Shown piece by piece: positions 26,801 to 33,955 of a stretch of 64,000 nt of DNA (positions are counted from its first letter, which is position 1; each line of letters starts with the position of its first letter). Source of the DNA: an uncultured Prevotellaceae bacterium (lineage in GTDB: Bacteria > Bacteroidota > Bacteroidia > Bacteroidales > Bacteroidaceae); the NCBI GenBank assembly GCA_902778255.1, contig CACYXD010000010.1, positions 40,165 through 104,164 of the forward strand, in the 5' to 3' direction. The translations under genes were made by a program, and so were the position numbers. The notes below the pieces were generated by a model. It had not been told where the DNA came from. It was given only the letters and a program-made list of their open reading frames with translations, and made no database searches.

Positions 26801-27305
26801 CGACGCGGCTAAGTTTATGTCAACAGAAAGCGTGCCTCAGCTCTACAGCTTGGACCAGACGGATACCAAATATGCTATCAACGAGCGTCCGTCGGGTGAG
26901 GTTCGCTTGGGCTATGCAGCTACGAAGAAGGGCGAGCTGACCATCAGCGCCGTACGTATGGATCAACCTGTGATGTTACGCGACAACCTGATGCAGACAA
27001 CTCACGACCTGTCGTTAGGCGGCTATACATTTACTACAGAGGCAGGAACCATCAACGACCGATTCACACTGGTTATGAATAACGAATTCACCAGCATTGG
27101 CAAGATGTACAAGGATACTGGCGTGAGTGCGATGGCAGATAAGGGCGGTATCAACTTCAGCGGCATTGACCAGCAGGAGGTTACCATCTACTCCGTATCA
27201 GGTATCACATTGGGCAGCCATGTACAGAATGGCTTCATCCAATTGCCTTCAGCAGCCTATATTGTTAAGGTTAATAACGAAACGACCAAAATGATTGTCA
27301 GATAA
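23880..27305 (+). CDS. BspA-type leucine-rich-repeat surface protein with T9SS tail
   Basis: This 1141-aa protein starts at MKKLSLLSILLCTCLIQAFA; the longer frame is rejected because its beginning overlaps the promoter. Two blocks of BspA-type LRR (about residues 90-300 and 430-620) repeat the pattern IGxxAFxxCSxLxxVxLPxTxxxI. A bacterial-surface middle region follows, with GGRWYFLSFPFRVN and a GNPHTSYYDI segment. The C-terminus has a T9SS sorting domain ending VTIYSVSGITL and AAYIVKVNNETTKMIVR. Such proteins mediate adhesion and binding to host or diet polymers in Prevotella and Bacteroides. Its stop codon overlaps the dockerin-protein start by one base (TAATG). Confidence 0.88.
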   Translation: MKKLSLLSILLCTCLIQAFAYEWTDGNGVTWTFSQQNYSWDENGVNTNHKLWTITGVANYGDEVVVPETVYDGVTPYTVEAIYGGLFKDNLTLNSVTLPTTIKLISGSAFQGCTALTTITGTANCEQIGHDAFNGCSSLSSIDLTNCLHIRYYAFYNCNSLTTIGSLANCSIIEHEAFRCCKKLEEVDLSSIVSIGEYAFEDCSALESVGDISAFTTIPNGLFNGCTKLGNVSIPNVTAIGNNAFYGCSSITELTLPKVNTIGENAFAGCSSLNAPNITSTELTSIGSNAFNMPGIITLMGTTPATLASNNAFGSLMVVRVPDAAVADYRAADKWSDFKARIVGISTQLDYNVNVTAMTNKSALIEAIGEDNTGLVVSLKITGDINGYDIMAMRNKMDNLHYIDLSDANIVANDYEYYTGCHTEDNILGENSFRELTKLVEVKLPKTITSIGSNAFYACRNLKNVVFQTGTESIGNDAFRGCGNLAKLELKAGLKSIGNGAFSGNYYWIGDDLILGIAPKFEEVILPEGLETIGKEAFDHNFNLKRIAFPSTLKTIGANAFHSCNQLGSISLPTSLQSIPGEAFRGCSSLTEVRIPSTITSIGDYAFSGCSLLNDVYTYIVEPTQINMNTFSTYTSATLHVPTTSYYNYYYDTEWSQFRELQTFDAEYEYFYLNNDFIITDDQGTIQGEGGDDPDVDLYPGSGLIVETTDDQELDEVHIKVDGDKAGSIIADDNIKANKVYFDITIKGGRWYFLSFPFRVNITNITAPGAYVFRYYSGANRANGLTGWLNWLESWLLPGQGYIFQCAKSGVLSLCVEKADMNWKAENRPQNLEQHQADLAENASWNFMGNPHTSYYDIDKTGYTQPITVWNGSSYEAVRPGDDDYRLSPFEGFFVQKPDGVNEMNFPAGNPATDGRSTYSQWKSGAHSRAEARHAKGVDVDRQLINLTLTDGTSTDKTRVVFNEKQSLSYEIACDAAKFMSTESVPQLYSLDQTDTKYAINERPSGEVRLGYAATKKGELTISAVRMDQPVMLRDNLMQTTHDLSLGGYTFTTEAGTINDRFTLVMNNEFTSIGKMYKDTGVSAMADKGGINFSGIDQQEVTIYSVSGITLGSHVQNGFIQLPSAAYIVKVNNETTKMIVR

Positions 27306-28153
27306 TGAACAGAATATTAAGTGTCTTCGCCGTGCTCCTGCTCAGCATAGCAGGGGCATGGGCTGACGGTTACGACCCGCAAAACCCACCTGACCCCTAC
27401 ATATCGTTTAAGCTAACGGTCAGCGCGTCGCCCTCAGAAGCAGGCTACGTCTCTGGTGGCGGACGATACAAGGAGGGGCAGCAGGTGCAGCTGAGCACAT
27501 CGCCCAAGGCTAACTATGACTTCCTGTATTGGACCTGCGACGGCGTACAAGTCAGCGATCAGGCATCATTCAGCTATACCATGCCTCAGAAGCCAGTGAA
27601 CCTGGTGGCTGTATATGCTTTCAATCCCACCAACCCTCAAGAGCCGACACCAGCAACAAGCAGCTATCGATTGTATCTGGAGAGCAACATGGCTGGGAGC
27701 TGCACGTTCAACATCACAAGTGGAGCGAAGCAGAATGCCAACCAATACATAACGGTAAGTGCGCAGAATGTAAGTCAAGGCTTCACCTTCTTAGGCTGGT
27801 ATGAGGGCGAAAACAAAGTGAGCGAGAGCTTGTCGTTCCAGTATCTGATGCCCGCAAGCAATGTGACGCTGACGGCCCGCTTTGAATATGATCCCACCAA
27901 CCCTGACGACCCCCCGACAAGCCAGACGGACATTGATAATCCGGTGGCGACCAAGGGCGATGTGGATGGCGACGGTGACGTGACTGCACAGGACGCGTCG
28001 CTGGTGCTGCAGTTGGTGGCTGGCAAGATAACATCTAGCACGCCAGGAGTGATCTACGAGGCTGCTGATGTAGATGGCGACAATGACGTGACAGCACAGG
28101 ATGCGTCGCTCATCCTGCAACATGTGGCTGGGAAAATAACGATTGGAAACTAA
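27305..28153 (+). CDS. Secreted B-repeat protein with C-terminal dockerin
   Basis: This 282-aa protein has a signal peptide ending near GAWA. Two InlB B-repeat-like (Flg_new) domains follow, at about residues 35-105 (SPSEAGYVSGGGRYKEGQQV, FLYWTCDG) and 115-195 (GFTFLGWYEG). The C-terminal dockerin is at about 212-280. Its two calcium-loop repeats are DVDGDGDVTAQDASLVLQ and DVDGDNDVTAQDASLILQ, each followed by VAGKI, which is the canonical D-x-D-x-D-x-V-x-x-x-D type I dockerin pattern. There is no T9SS tail, so surface retention could depend on binding a cohesin. The next gene encodes a cohesin-like protein. Start and stop overlaps indicate one operon. Confidence 0.88.
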   Translation: MNRILSVFAVLLLSIAGAWADGYDPQNPPDPYISFKLTVSASPSEAGYVSGGGRYKEGQQVQLSTSPKANYDFLYWTCDGVQVSDQASFSYTMPQKPVNLVAVYAFNPTNPQEPTPATSSYRLYLESNMAGSCTFNITSGAKQNANQYITVSAQNVSQGFTFLGWYEGENKVSESLSFQYLMPASNVTLTARFEYDPTNPDDPPTSQTDIDNPVATKGDVDGDGDVTAQDASLVLQLVAGKITSSTPGVIYEAADVDGDNDVTAQDASLILQHVAGKITIGN

Positions 28154-28172
28154 CAATACACACATAAAAGAA

Positions 28173-29330
28173 ATGAAGAAATCATTGATAAGTTTCATGC
28201 TCCTCCTCTTGGCAATAGGAGGGGTGAAAGCACAGGAGGTAACAGTAGCCGATGTGGAGGCATTGCCTGGAGAGACAATTTCCTTTTCAGTGAACCTGAG
28301 CAATGGTCAGGCCGATACCTATACATCCTTGCAGTTTGACTTAGGTCTGCCAACGGGCATCACCCCCACAGGTACCCCCACCTGCTCTGCATCATGGCCT
28401 GGAGCCACGGGTGTTGTGTCAGCAAAAGGAGCATTTGCCTCGGCTGAAGTCATGGCAGGCACTGACATCGAAGGTCTCGTATCTGTTTCACTCAAGGTGG
28501 ATGAAGGCATGGAATACGGCTCGTATGACGTGACCCTGAGCAACATCCAGTTCCGATATGGTACAGAGGGCGCTCACGACGATGCGCCAGACGTGACCTT
28601 CAAGGTGAACGTGGTCAGTATGCACACCATCATACTCGATGAGAACAGCACACAAATGCCCGCATCGGCAACAGGCGTTATAGCCAAAGTGCTCCGCACC
28701 ATCAGGGCCAACGAATGGAGCACCATCTGCCTGCCCTTCGCCATGAGTGAGGAGCAGGTGAAGGCTGCCTTCGGCGACGACGTGCAACTGGCAAACTTCA
28801 GCAGTTGGTCGTCGGAAGAGGATAATGACGGCAACATCATACGCCTGAATATCAGTTTTAACAATGTGACAGCGATAGAAGCTAACCACCCCTATGTCAT
28901 CAAGGTGACTGGGGCCATCAGCGAATTTTCCGTCACAGGCGTAGATCTCGTAGTGGAGGCTGAGCCAACCGTACAGGTGGGCACAAAAAAGGCAGATCGA
29001 GGCTATTTTACTGGCTGCTACGTGGCAAACACACTGGTTCCTGAAGACGGTCTGTTCCTTTATGGCAATAAGTTTTGGTACTCAAAGGGACTGACTATGA
29101 TGAAAGCCTTCCGTGCTTACTTCGAACTGGCCGATGTGCTGACAGCTGTAGAAGAGGCCGATGCCCGCATCACGATGTTGTTCGAGGATAGCGAGACCAA
29201 TGGCGTGAACGATATAAGAGGTAAGAAGGAAGCTGTAAGATGTGAGATCTACGACCTGCAGGGTCGCAAGATACAAAAGCCGGCGAAGGGCCTATACATC
29301 AAAAACGGAAGAAAGGAGCTTGTAAGATAA
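28173..29330 (+). CDS. Cohesin-like protein with T9SS tail
   Basis: This 385-aa protein starts at MKKSLISFMLLLLAIGGVKA, 19 bp after the dockerin gene. Residues about 22-150 resemble a cohesin: VTVADVEALPGETISFSVNL as the first strands, LQFDLGLPTGI at the hydrophobic face, and LVSVSLKVDEGMEYGSYDVTL as the closing strands. The middle (about 165-320) is a domain common in Prevotella secreted proteins, with RANEWSTICLPFAMSEEQV. The end VRCEIYDLQGRKIQ plus GLYIKNGRKELVR is a T9SS sorting tail. It is therefore a candidate surface anchor for the dockerin protein. The cohesin assignment rests on pattern similarity, as no alignment could be run. Confidence 0.75.
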   Translation: MKKSLISFMLLLLAIGGVKAQEVTVADVEALPGETISFSVNLSNGQADTYTSLQFDLGLPTGITPTGTPTCSASWPGATGVVSAKGAFASAEVMAGTDIEGLVSVSLKVDEGMEYGSYDVTLSNIQFRYGTEGAHDDAPDVTFKVNVVSMHTIILDENSTQMPASATGVIAKVLRTIRANEWSTICLPFAMSEEQVKAAFGDDVQLANFSSWSSEEDNDGNIIRLNISFNNVTAIEANHPYVIKVTGAISEFSVTGVDLVVEAEPTVQVGTKKADRGYFTGCYVANTLVPEDGLFLYGNKFWYSKGLTMMKAFRAYFELADVLTAVEEADARITMLFEDSETNGVNDIRGKKEAVRCEIYDLQGRKIQKPAKGLYIKNGRKELVR

Positions 29331-29524
29331 AAAAGGTATATCTGACCCCAAGGATAAAAGAAATAGGGGTAGATTGGGCCATATTGATCTGCGGTTCACA
29401 AGACATCACCTCAGACAAAGGCATCGACTTCGGCGGCGTGGACGATGATGGTAAACTGAATCCCTCCTCGCGCTGGTATGACGTGTGGGATGAGGAGGAG
29501 GAAGTCTCTTCACAATTTTTCTAA
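29327..29524 (+). CDS. Small acidic ORF with non-standard ATA start
   Basis: An open frame of 65 codons overlaps the cohesin gene end. It has no ATG, GTG or TTG near its beginning; the reading would begin at ATA (29327), giving KKVYLTPRIKEIGVDWAIL. It goes on to SDKGIDFGGVDDDGK and an acidic WYDVWDEEEE end, which resembles small conserved Prevotella proteins found beside secreted-protein operons. If the ATA was once ATG, it would have formed an ATGA overlap with the cohesin stop. It could be a recently inactivated gene or use a rare start. Function unknown. Confidence 0.5.
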   Translation: MKKVYLTPRIKEIGVDWAILICGSQDITSDKGIDFGGVDDDGKLNPSSRWYDVWDEEEEVSSQFF

Positions 29525-29563
29525 AAAAACAAGCGATTTTGCAGTGGTTTGGGAATAAATTCG

Positions 29564-29571
29564 TAAATTTG
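29564..29571 (+). promoter_or_regulatory. -7 box upstream of nucleotidyltransferase gene
   Basis: TAAATTTG followed by GCAC, 44 bp before the ATG at 29616; a TTG at 29539-29541 lies 22 bp further upstream. Confidence 0.5.
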
Positions 29572-29615
29572 CACGCAGAAACAAACATTTACTCGTTAAC
29601 AAAACTAATAGAAGT

Positions 29616-30557
29616 ATGAAACCAACTCTATTCTTACTCGCTGCAGGAATGGGTAGCCGCTATGGTGGCCTGAAGCAGCTCGACGGTCTGGGCCCAAACG
29701 GCGAGACCATCATGGACTATAGTATCTACGATGCCATCCAGGCTGGATTCGGCAAAATAGTATGGGTGATACGTAAGGACTTCGAAGAGCAGTTCCGCAC
29801 CCAGATACTCGCAAAATACCAGGGACAGGTGCCCTGCGAGCTGTGCTTCCAGGCACTGGATGCGCTGCCCGAGGGATTCAAGGTGCCCGAAGGTCGCGTG
29901 AAGCCATGGGGCACCAACCACGCCGTATTGATGGGTAAGGACGTGATCAAGGAGCCGTTCTGCGTGATCAACTGCGACGACTTCTACGGCCGCGATGCGT
30001 TTATGCAGATTGGCAAATACCTGAGCAACCTGCCCGAGGGGGCGAAAAACCAGTATGCCATGGTGGGCTTCCGCGTGAGCAACACGCTGAGCGAGAACGG
30101 CACCGTGGCACGCGGCGTATGCGCCTACAACGAGAAGCGCCACCTGACCGACGTGGTGGAGCGTACGGAGATAGTGCGCTGCGCTGAGGACGGCTCGAAG
30201 GCTGGTGAGGCTGGGCAGCCCATCCGCTACAAGGACGAGCAGGGCAAATGGCAGCCCCTGGGCGAGAACGTGCCCGTCAGTATGAACATGTGGGGCTTCA
30301 CACCCGACTACTTCCAGTACTCGGAGGCTTACTTCAAGGAGTTCCTGAGCGACAAGAAGAACATGGAGAACCTGAAGGCTGAGTTCTTTATCCCCCTGAT
30401 GGTCAACAAGCTGATCAACGACGGCACGGCCACCTGCGAGGTGCTCGACACTACCAGCGTATGGTTTGGCGTGACCTATGCCGCCGACCGCGAGGCCACC
30501 GTGGCTCGCATCAAGAAGCTGGTGGACGAGGGCGTGTATCCCAACAGGCTCTTTTGA
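29616..30557 (+). CDS. NTP-transferase family nucleotidyltransferase
   Basis: This 313-aa protein begins PTLFLLAAGMGSRYGGLKQLD, the nucleotide-binding AAGxGSRxGxxKQ loop of the sugar-phosphate nucleotidyltransferase superfamily. VINCDDFYGRDAF near residue 110 carries the metal-site aspartates, and WGTNHAVLMG and NMWGFTPDYF are further conserved elements. It is close to a Bacteroidota group usually annotated only as nucleotidyltransferase; the sugar or alcohol phosphate it activates is unknown. The NrnA-like gene begins 41 bp later, separated by short GAAGTTA repeats. Confidence 0.85.
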   Translation: MKPTLFLLAAGMGSRYGGLKQLDGLGPNGETIMDYSIYDAIQAGFGKIVWVIRKDFEEQFRTQILAKYQGQVPCELCFQALDALPEGFKVPEGRVKPWGTNHAVLMGKDVIKEPFCVINCDDFYGRDAFMQIGKYLSNLPEGAKNQYAMVGFRVSNTLSENGTVARGVCAYNEKRHLTDVVERTEIVRCAEDGSKAGEAGQPIRYKDEQGKWQPLGENVPVSMNMWGFTPDYFQYSEAYFKEFLSDKKNMENLKAEFFIPLMVNKLINDGTATCEVLDTTSVWFGVTYAADREATVARIKKLVDEGVYPNRLF

Positions 30558-30597
30558 GAAGTTGAGAAGTTAAAGAAGTTAGAGAAGTTAAGAGTTA
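30558..30597 (+). repeat. Tandem GAAGTTA-type repeats
   Basis: About five degenerate copies of GAAGTTARA fill the gap between two genes, matching tracts at 31624-31676 and 38278-38311. Confidence 0.55.
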
Positions 30598-30598
30598 A

Positions 30599-31627
30599 AT
30601 GCTCGAAGATATTATAAGCGAACAAGCGTGCGAGCAACTCCGCACGCTTGTTTCTCATGCTGAGACCATCGTATGCGTGTGTCATCGCAGTCCTGACGGC
30701 GACGCCATCGGCGCCTGTCTGGGCTGGGCGGAGTGCGTGAGAATGATGGGCAAGGAGGTGCAGGTTATCATCCCCGACCAATACCCTGACTTCCTGCAGT
30801 GGATGCCCAACACAGAGAAGATCATACGCTACGACAAGCACCAGGAGGGCTGCGACTGGACGTTGCGACATGCCGACCTGATATTCTGTCTGGACTTCAA
30901 CACCGCCAGTCGTACTGGCGAGATGGCCACGGCGCTGTGTGAGTCGAAAGCACAGAAGGTACTGATAGACCATCACCTGGGGCCCGACGTGGAGGCAGCG
31001 CTCACCATCTCACGGCCACAGGCCTCATCGACCTGCGAACTGGTGTTTCGCCTGGCATGGCAGCTGGGACTCTTCCCCGATGCCACCAAGCATTTCGCTG
31101 TGCCCGTATATTGCGGCATGATGACCGACACGGGGGGCTTTACGTTCAACAGCAACGACCCCGATATTTTCTTTATCATCGGACAGCTGCTGACCAAACA
31201 GATCAACAAGGACAAGATCTATCGTAACGTGTATCATAACTACTCGGAAGACCGCCTGCGACTGATGGGCTACGTGCTCTACGAGAAGTTGGTGTATGAT
31301 GCACGCCGACATGCGGCCTACTTCACCCTAAGCCGCGACGACCTGAAGCGTTTCCACTTCATCAAGGGTGATGCCGAGGGGCTGGTGAACATACCCCAGC
31401 AGATCAAGGGACTAAAGGTGAGCATCTCGCTACGTGAGGACACAGAGAAGGAGAACCTGGTATGGGTGAGCCTGCGCTCGGTAGATGACTTTCCCTGCAA
31501 CGAGATGGCGGCACAGTTCTTCAACGGCGGCGGCCACCTGAACGCCTCGGGCGGCAAACTGGAATGCTCGCTTGAGGAGGCCGTGAAGATAACCGAGAAA
31601 GCGATTACCGCGTTCCTGGGAAGTTAA
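30599..31627 (+). CDS. nrnA: DHH/DHHA1 phosphoesterase, NrnA-like
   Basis: This 342-aa cytoplasmic enzyme has the DHH-family metal motifs: CHRSPDGDAIGACLG near residue 24, LDFNT near 95 and DHHLGPDVE near 122. A DHHA1 domain with GGGHLNASGGKL follows near 305. The arrangement is that of bifunctional oligoribonuclease/pAp phosphatase NrnA, which degrades nanoRNA and 3'-phosphoadenosine 5'-phosphate. The ATG is directly preceded by a GTTAAGAGTTAA repeat tract, so the ribosome-binding site is not obvious, as usual in this phylum. Confidence 0.9.
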   Translation: MLEDIISEQACEQLRTLVSHAETIVCVCHRSPDGDAIGACLGWAECVRMMGKEVQVIIPDQYPDFLQWMPNTEKIIRYDKHQEGCDWTLRHADLIFCLDFNTASRTGEMATALCESKAQKVLIDHHLGPDVEAALTISRPQASSTCELVFRLAWQLGLFPDATKHFAVPVYCGMMTDTGGFTFNSNDPDIFFIIGQLLTKQINKDKIYRNVYHNYSEDRLRLMGYVLYEKLVYDARRHAAYFTLSRDDLKRFHFIKGDAEGLVNIPQQIKGLKVSISLREDTEKENLVWVSLRSVDDFPCNEMAAQFFNGGGHLNASGGKLECSLEEAVKITEKAITAFLGS

Positions 31628-31737
31628 AGAAGTTAGGGAAGTTAAAGAAGTTAGGGAAGTTAGAGAAGTTAAGAGTTGTCGGCTAAAGCCGATTAAGAAT
31701 TAAGAATTGAGAATTAAGCATTAAGCATTATATATAT
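31624..31737 (+). repeat. GAAGTTA repeat tract plus small hairpin
   Basis: At least five GAAGTTARRGAA-type units are followed by the hairpin TCGGCTaaAGCCGA (31679-31692) and GAATTAA repeats up to the DUF4827 start. The same hairpin-plus-TTAAGA arrangement recurs at 32386. Confidence 0.6.
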
Positions 31738-32358
31738 ATGAAGAAATTTATTTGGATCATCGTCGGATGCCTGTTGCTGCTCACGTCGTGCAACGACTAT
31801 GAGACCTACGGCGAGAAGAAAGACAAGGAGCGCGCTGCCATCAGGAGCTTCATTGCCAGAGAGGGCATCAACGTGATTTCAGAGAGCGCCTTCCACGCCA
31901 AGGGCGACGTGACCGACACCACGAAGAACGAGTTTGTGTATCTGGACAACGACGGCGTGTATATGCAGATCACCCACAAGGGCTACGGCGAGCCCATCAA
32001 GAGCGGCGAGAGGGTCACGCTGATCATGCGCTTCTTTGAGATGTGCATCTCGGACTCTACACAGCTGTACAACGACACCAAGCCCTACGACCCCGACTAT
32101 ATGGTGGTGACACGTACAGGGGCCAACTATGAGGCTTACTATCTGACCAACAGTCTGATGTATGCCACCTACGGCTCTACCTCCGTGCCCTCGGGACTGA
32201 TAACGCCCTTCCAGTATATCAACGTAGGACGCGAGACCGACGGGGATGGACACATCGCCAAGGTGAAGCTCATTGTGCCCCACAGCAAGGGTCACGCCAT
32301 CGCCTCCAGCTACGTCTATCCGTACTATTACGAGATAAGCTACCAGCGTACCAATTAA
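31738..32358 (+). CDS. DUF4827-like lipoprotein
   Basis: This 206-aa protein has a lipoprotein signal (WIIVGCLLLLTSCNDYE, lipobox Cys about residue 19). The rest resembles DUF4827, a Bacteroidota family with an FKBP-like fold: FHAKGDVTDTTKNEFVYLDNDG, then GEPIKSGERVTLIMRFFEM and a C-terminal YVYPYYYEISYQ. FKBP-type peptidyl-prolyl isomerase catalytic residues cannot be confirmed by eye. It is probably anchored to an envelope membrane. It is flanked on both sides by short-repeat tracts and lies just upstream of glmM, an arrangement that suggests co-transcription. Confidence 0.8.
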   Translation: MKKFIWIIVGCLLLLTSCNDYETYGEKKDKERAAIRSFIAREGINVISESAFHAKGDVTDTTKNEFVYLDNDGVYMQITHKGYGEPIKSGERVTLIMRFFEMCISDSTQLYNDTKPYDPDYMVVTRTGANYEAYYLTNSLMYATYGSTSVPSGLITPFQYINVGRETDGDGHIAKVKLIVPHSKGHAIASSYVYPYYYEISYQRTN

Positions 32359-32423
32359 GAGTTAAGAGTTAAGAATTAAGAGTTGTCGGCTTTCAGCCGA
32401 TTAAGAGTTAAGAATTAAGAGTT
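32359..32423 (+). repeat. TTAAGAGTT repeats with hairpin before glmM
   Basis: GTTAAGA-type units surround the hairpin TCGGCTttcAGCCGA (32386-32400). It resembles the tract at 31624-31737. Confidence 0.55.
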
Positions 32424-33821
32424 ATGACACTGATAAAATCTATTTCTGGCATCCGCGGAACGATAGGCGGACATACAGGCGACACGCTGAACCCACTGGA
32501 CATCGTGAAGTTTACCACGGCATACGCCACGTTTATCAAGGGTAAGAAAATCGTCGTAGGACGCGACGGCCGCATCTCTGGTCCTATGGTACGCGACGTG
32601 GTCTGTGGCACCCTCGTGGGCATGGGCTACGAGGTCATCGACATCGGACTGGCCACCACGCCTACCACCGAGTTGGCCGTACGCTGGCACAAAGCCGATG
32701 GCGGCATTATCATCACCGCCAGTCACAACCCCACCCAGTGGAACGCACTGAAGCTGCTCAACAGCGAGGGTGAGTTCCTCACGGCTGCCGACGGCGCCGA
32801 GGTGCTGGCCATTGCCGAGAAAGAGGACTTCGACTATGCACCCGTAGAAAAACTGGGACACGTTGTCAAAGACGACACGATGAACCAGCAGCACATCCAG
32901 TCGGTGCTCGACCTCCGACTGGTGGACGTAGAGGCTATCAAGGCGCGTAAGTTCCGTGTCTGTGCCGACACCATCAACTCGGTGGGCGGCATCATCCTGC
33001 CCGACCTGTTCAAGGCGCTGGGCGTAGATTTCGAGATACTGAACAGCGAGTGCACAGGGCAGTTCGCACACAACCCCGAGCCGCTGGAGAAGAACCTGCA
33101 GGGCATCATGGATAAGATGCGTCAGGGCGGTTTTGACCTCGGCATCGTGGTTGACCCCGACGTGGATCGTCTGGCATTTATCTGCGAAGACGGAAAAATG
33201 TTTGGCGAGGAATATACGCTGGTCAGCGTGGCTGACTATGTACTGGGGGCTAGTAAAACTAGTCAGACTAGTTCTACTAGTTTGAATACCGTCTCTAACC
33301 TGAGCTCTACCCGTGCGTTGCGCGACGTCACCAAGAAGCATGGCGGCAAATATACCGCTGCTGCCGTGGGCGAGGTCAATGTCACCACAAAGATGAAGGA
33401 AGTAGGTGCCGTGATTGGTGGTGAAGGCAATGGCGGTGTGATCTATCCTGAAAGCCACTATGGTCGTGACGCTCTGGTAGGCATCGGCCTGTTCCTGAGC
33501 AGTCTGGCTCAGAAGGGCATGAAGGCCAGCGAACTGAGAAAGACCTTCCCTGACTATCAGATTGCCAAGAACCGTATCGACCTGACCCCTGAGACTGATG
33601 TTGATGCAATCCTCGTGAAGGTAAAGGAGATGTTTGCACAGGATCCTGAGGCCGTGGTCAACGACATAGACGGCGTGAAGATTGACTTCCCCACAAAATG
33701 GGTACACCTGCGCAAGTCGAACACAGAGCCTATCATCCGTGTTTACAGCGAGGCACAGACCATGGACGAGGCCGACGCACTGGGCAAGCGCCTGATGCAG
33801 GTGGTTTACGATATGCAGTAA
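32424..33821 (+). CDS. glmM: Phosphoglucosamine mutase
   Basis: This 465-aa alpha-D-phosphohexomutase begins ISGIRGTIGG, typical of Bacteroidota GlmM. Its active-site phosphoserine loop ITASHNPTQWNALK lies near residue 101, the metal loop DPDVDRLAF near 243, and the sugar-binding GEGNGGVIYPE near 335. The phosphate-binding RKSNTEPIIRVYSEA follows near 440. It converts glucosamine 6-phosphate to glucosamine 1-phosphate for UDP-GlcNAc synthesis. Between the metal loop domain and VSNLSSTRALRDV the protein has an unusual AS-K-TS-Q-TS-S-TS stretch (33249-33284) encoded by 9-nt tandem units. The active-site motifs are unaffected. Confidence 0.93.
   Translation: MTLIKSISGIRGTIGGHTGDTLNPLDIVKFTTAYATFIKGKKIVVGRDGRISGPMVRDVVCGTLVGMGYEVIDIGLATTPTTELAVRWHKADGGIIITASHNPTQWNALKLLNSEGEFLTAADGAEVLAIAEKEDFDYAPVEKLGHVVKDDTMNQQHIQSVLDLRLVDVEAIKARKFRVCADTINSVGGIILPDLFKALGVDFEILNSECTGQFAHNPEPLEKNLQGIMDKMRQGGFDLGIVVDPDVDRLAFICEDGKMFGEEYTLVSVADYVLGASKTSQTSSTSLNTVSNLSSTRALRDVTKKHGGKYTAAAVGEVNVTTKMKEVGAVIGGEGNGGVIYPESHYGRDALVGIGLFLSSLAQKGMKASELRKTFPDYQIAKNRIDLTPETDVDAILVKVKEMFAQDPEAVVNDIDGVKIDFPTKWVHLRKSNTEPIIRVYSEAQTMDEADALGKRLMQVVYDMQ
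33249..33284 (+). repeat. Four tandem 9-nt units within glmM
   Basis: Four units of the form NCTAGTNNN (NCTAGT at 33249, 33258, 33267 and 33276) encode an (A/T)-S-x tripeptide repeat. Three carry the palindrome ACTAGT. The position is a surface linker ahead of the SNLSSTRAL segment. Confidence 0.7.
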
Positions 33822-33845
33822 ACACATTATTAAACCCATATATTT

Positions 33846-33887
33846 GTCTTCCAGATATGCGAATGCGTTTCTGGAAGACATTTTTTT
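33846..33887 (+). terminator. Intrinsic terminator after glmM
   Basis: A perfect 10-bp stem GTCTTCCAGA / TCTGGAAGAC is followed by A and seven T residues (33881-33887). Confidence 0.85.
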
Positions 33888-33955
33888 CGGGGGAATGTCC
33901 CATTCTTCGTATATTATATAAATATAAACCTATACCTATATAATATTATCATACA

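Noticed and set aside
33839-33846. TATATTTG as promoter for the CotH gene
   Set aside because: It overlaps the glmM terminator stem, and transcription would run straight into the hairpin and T run.
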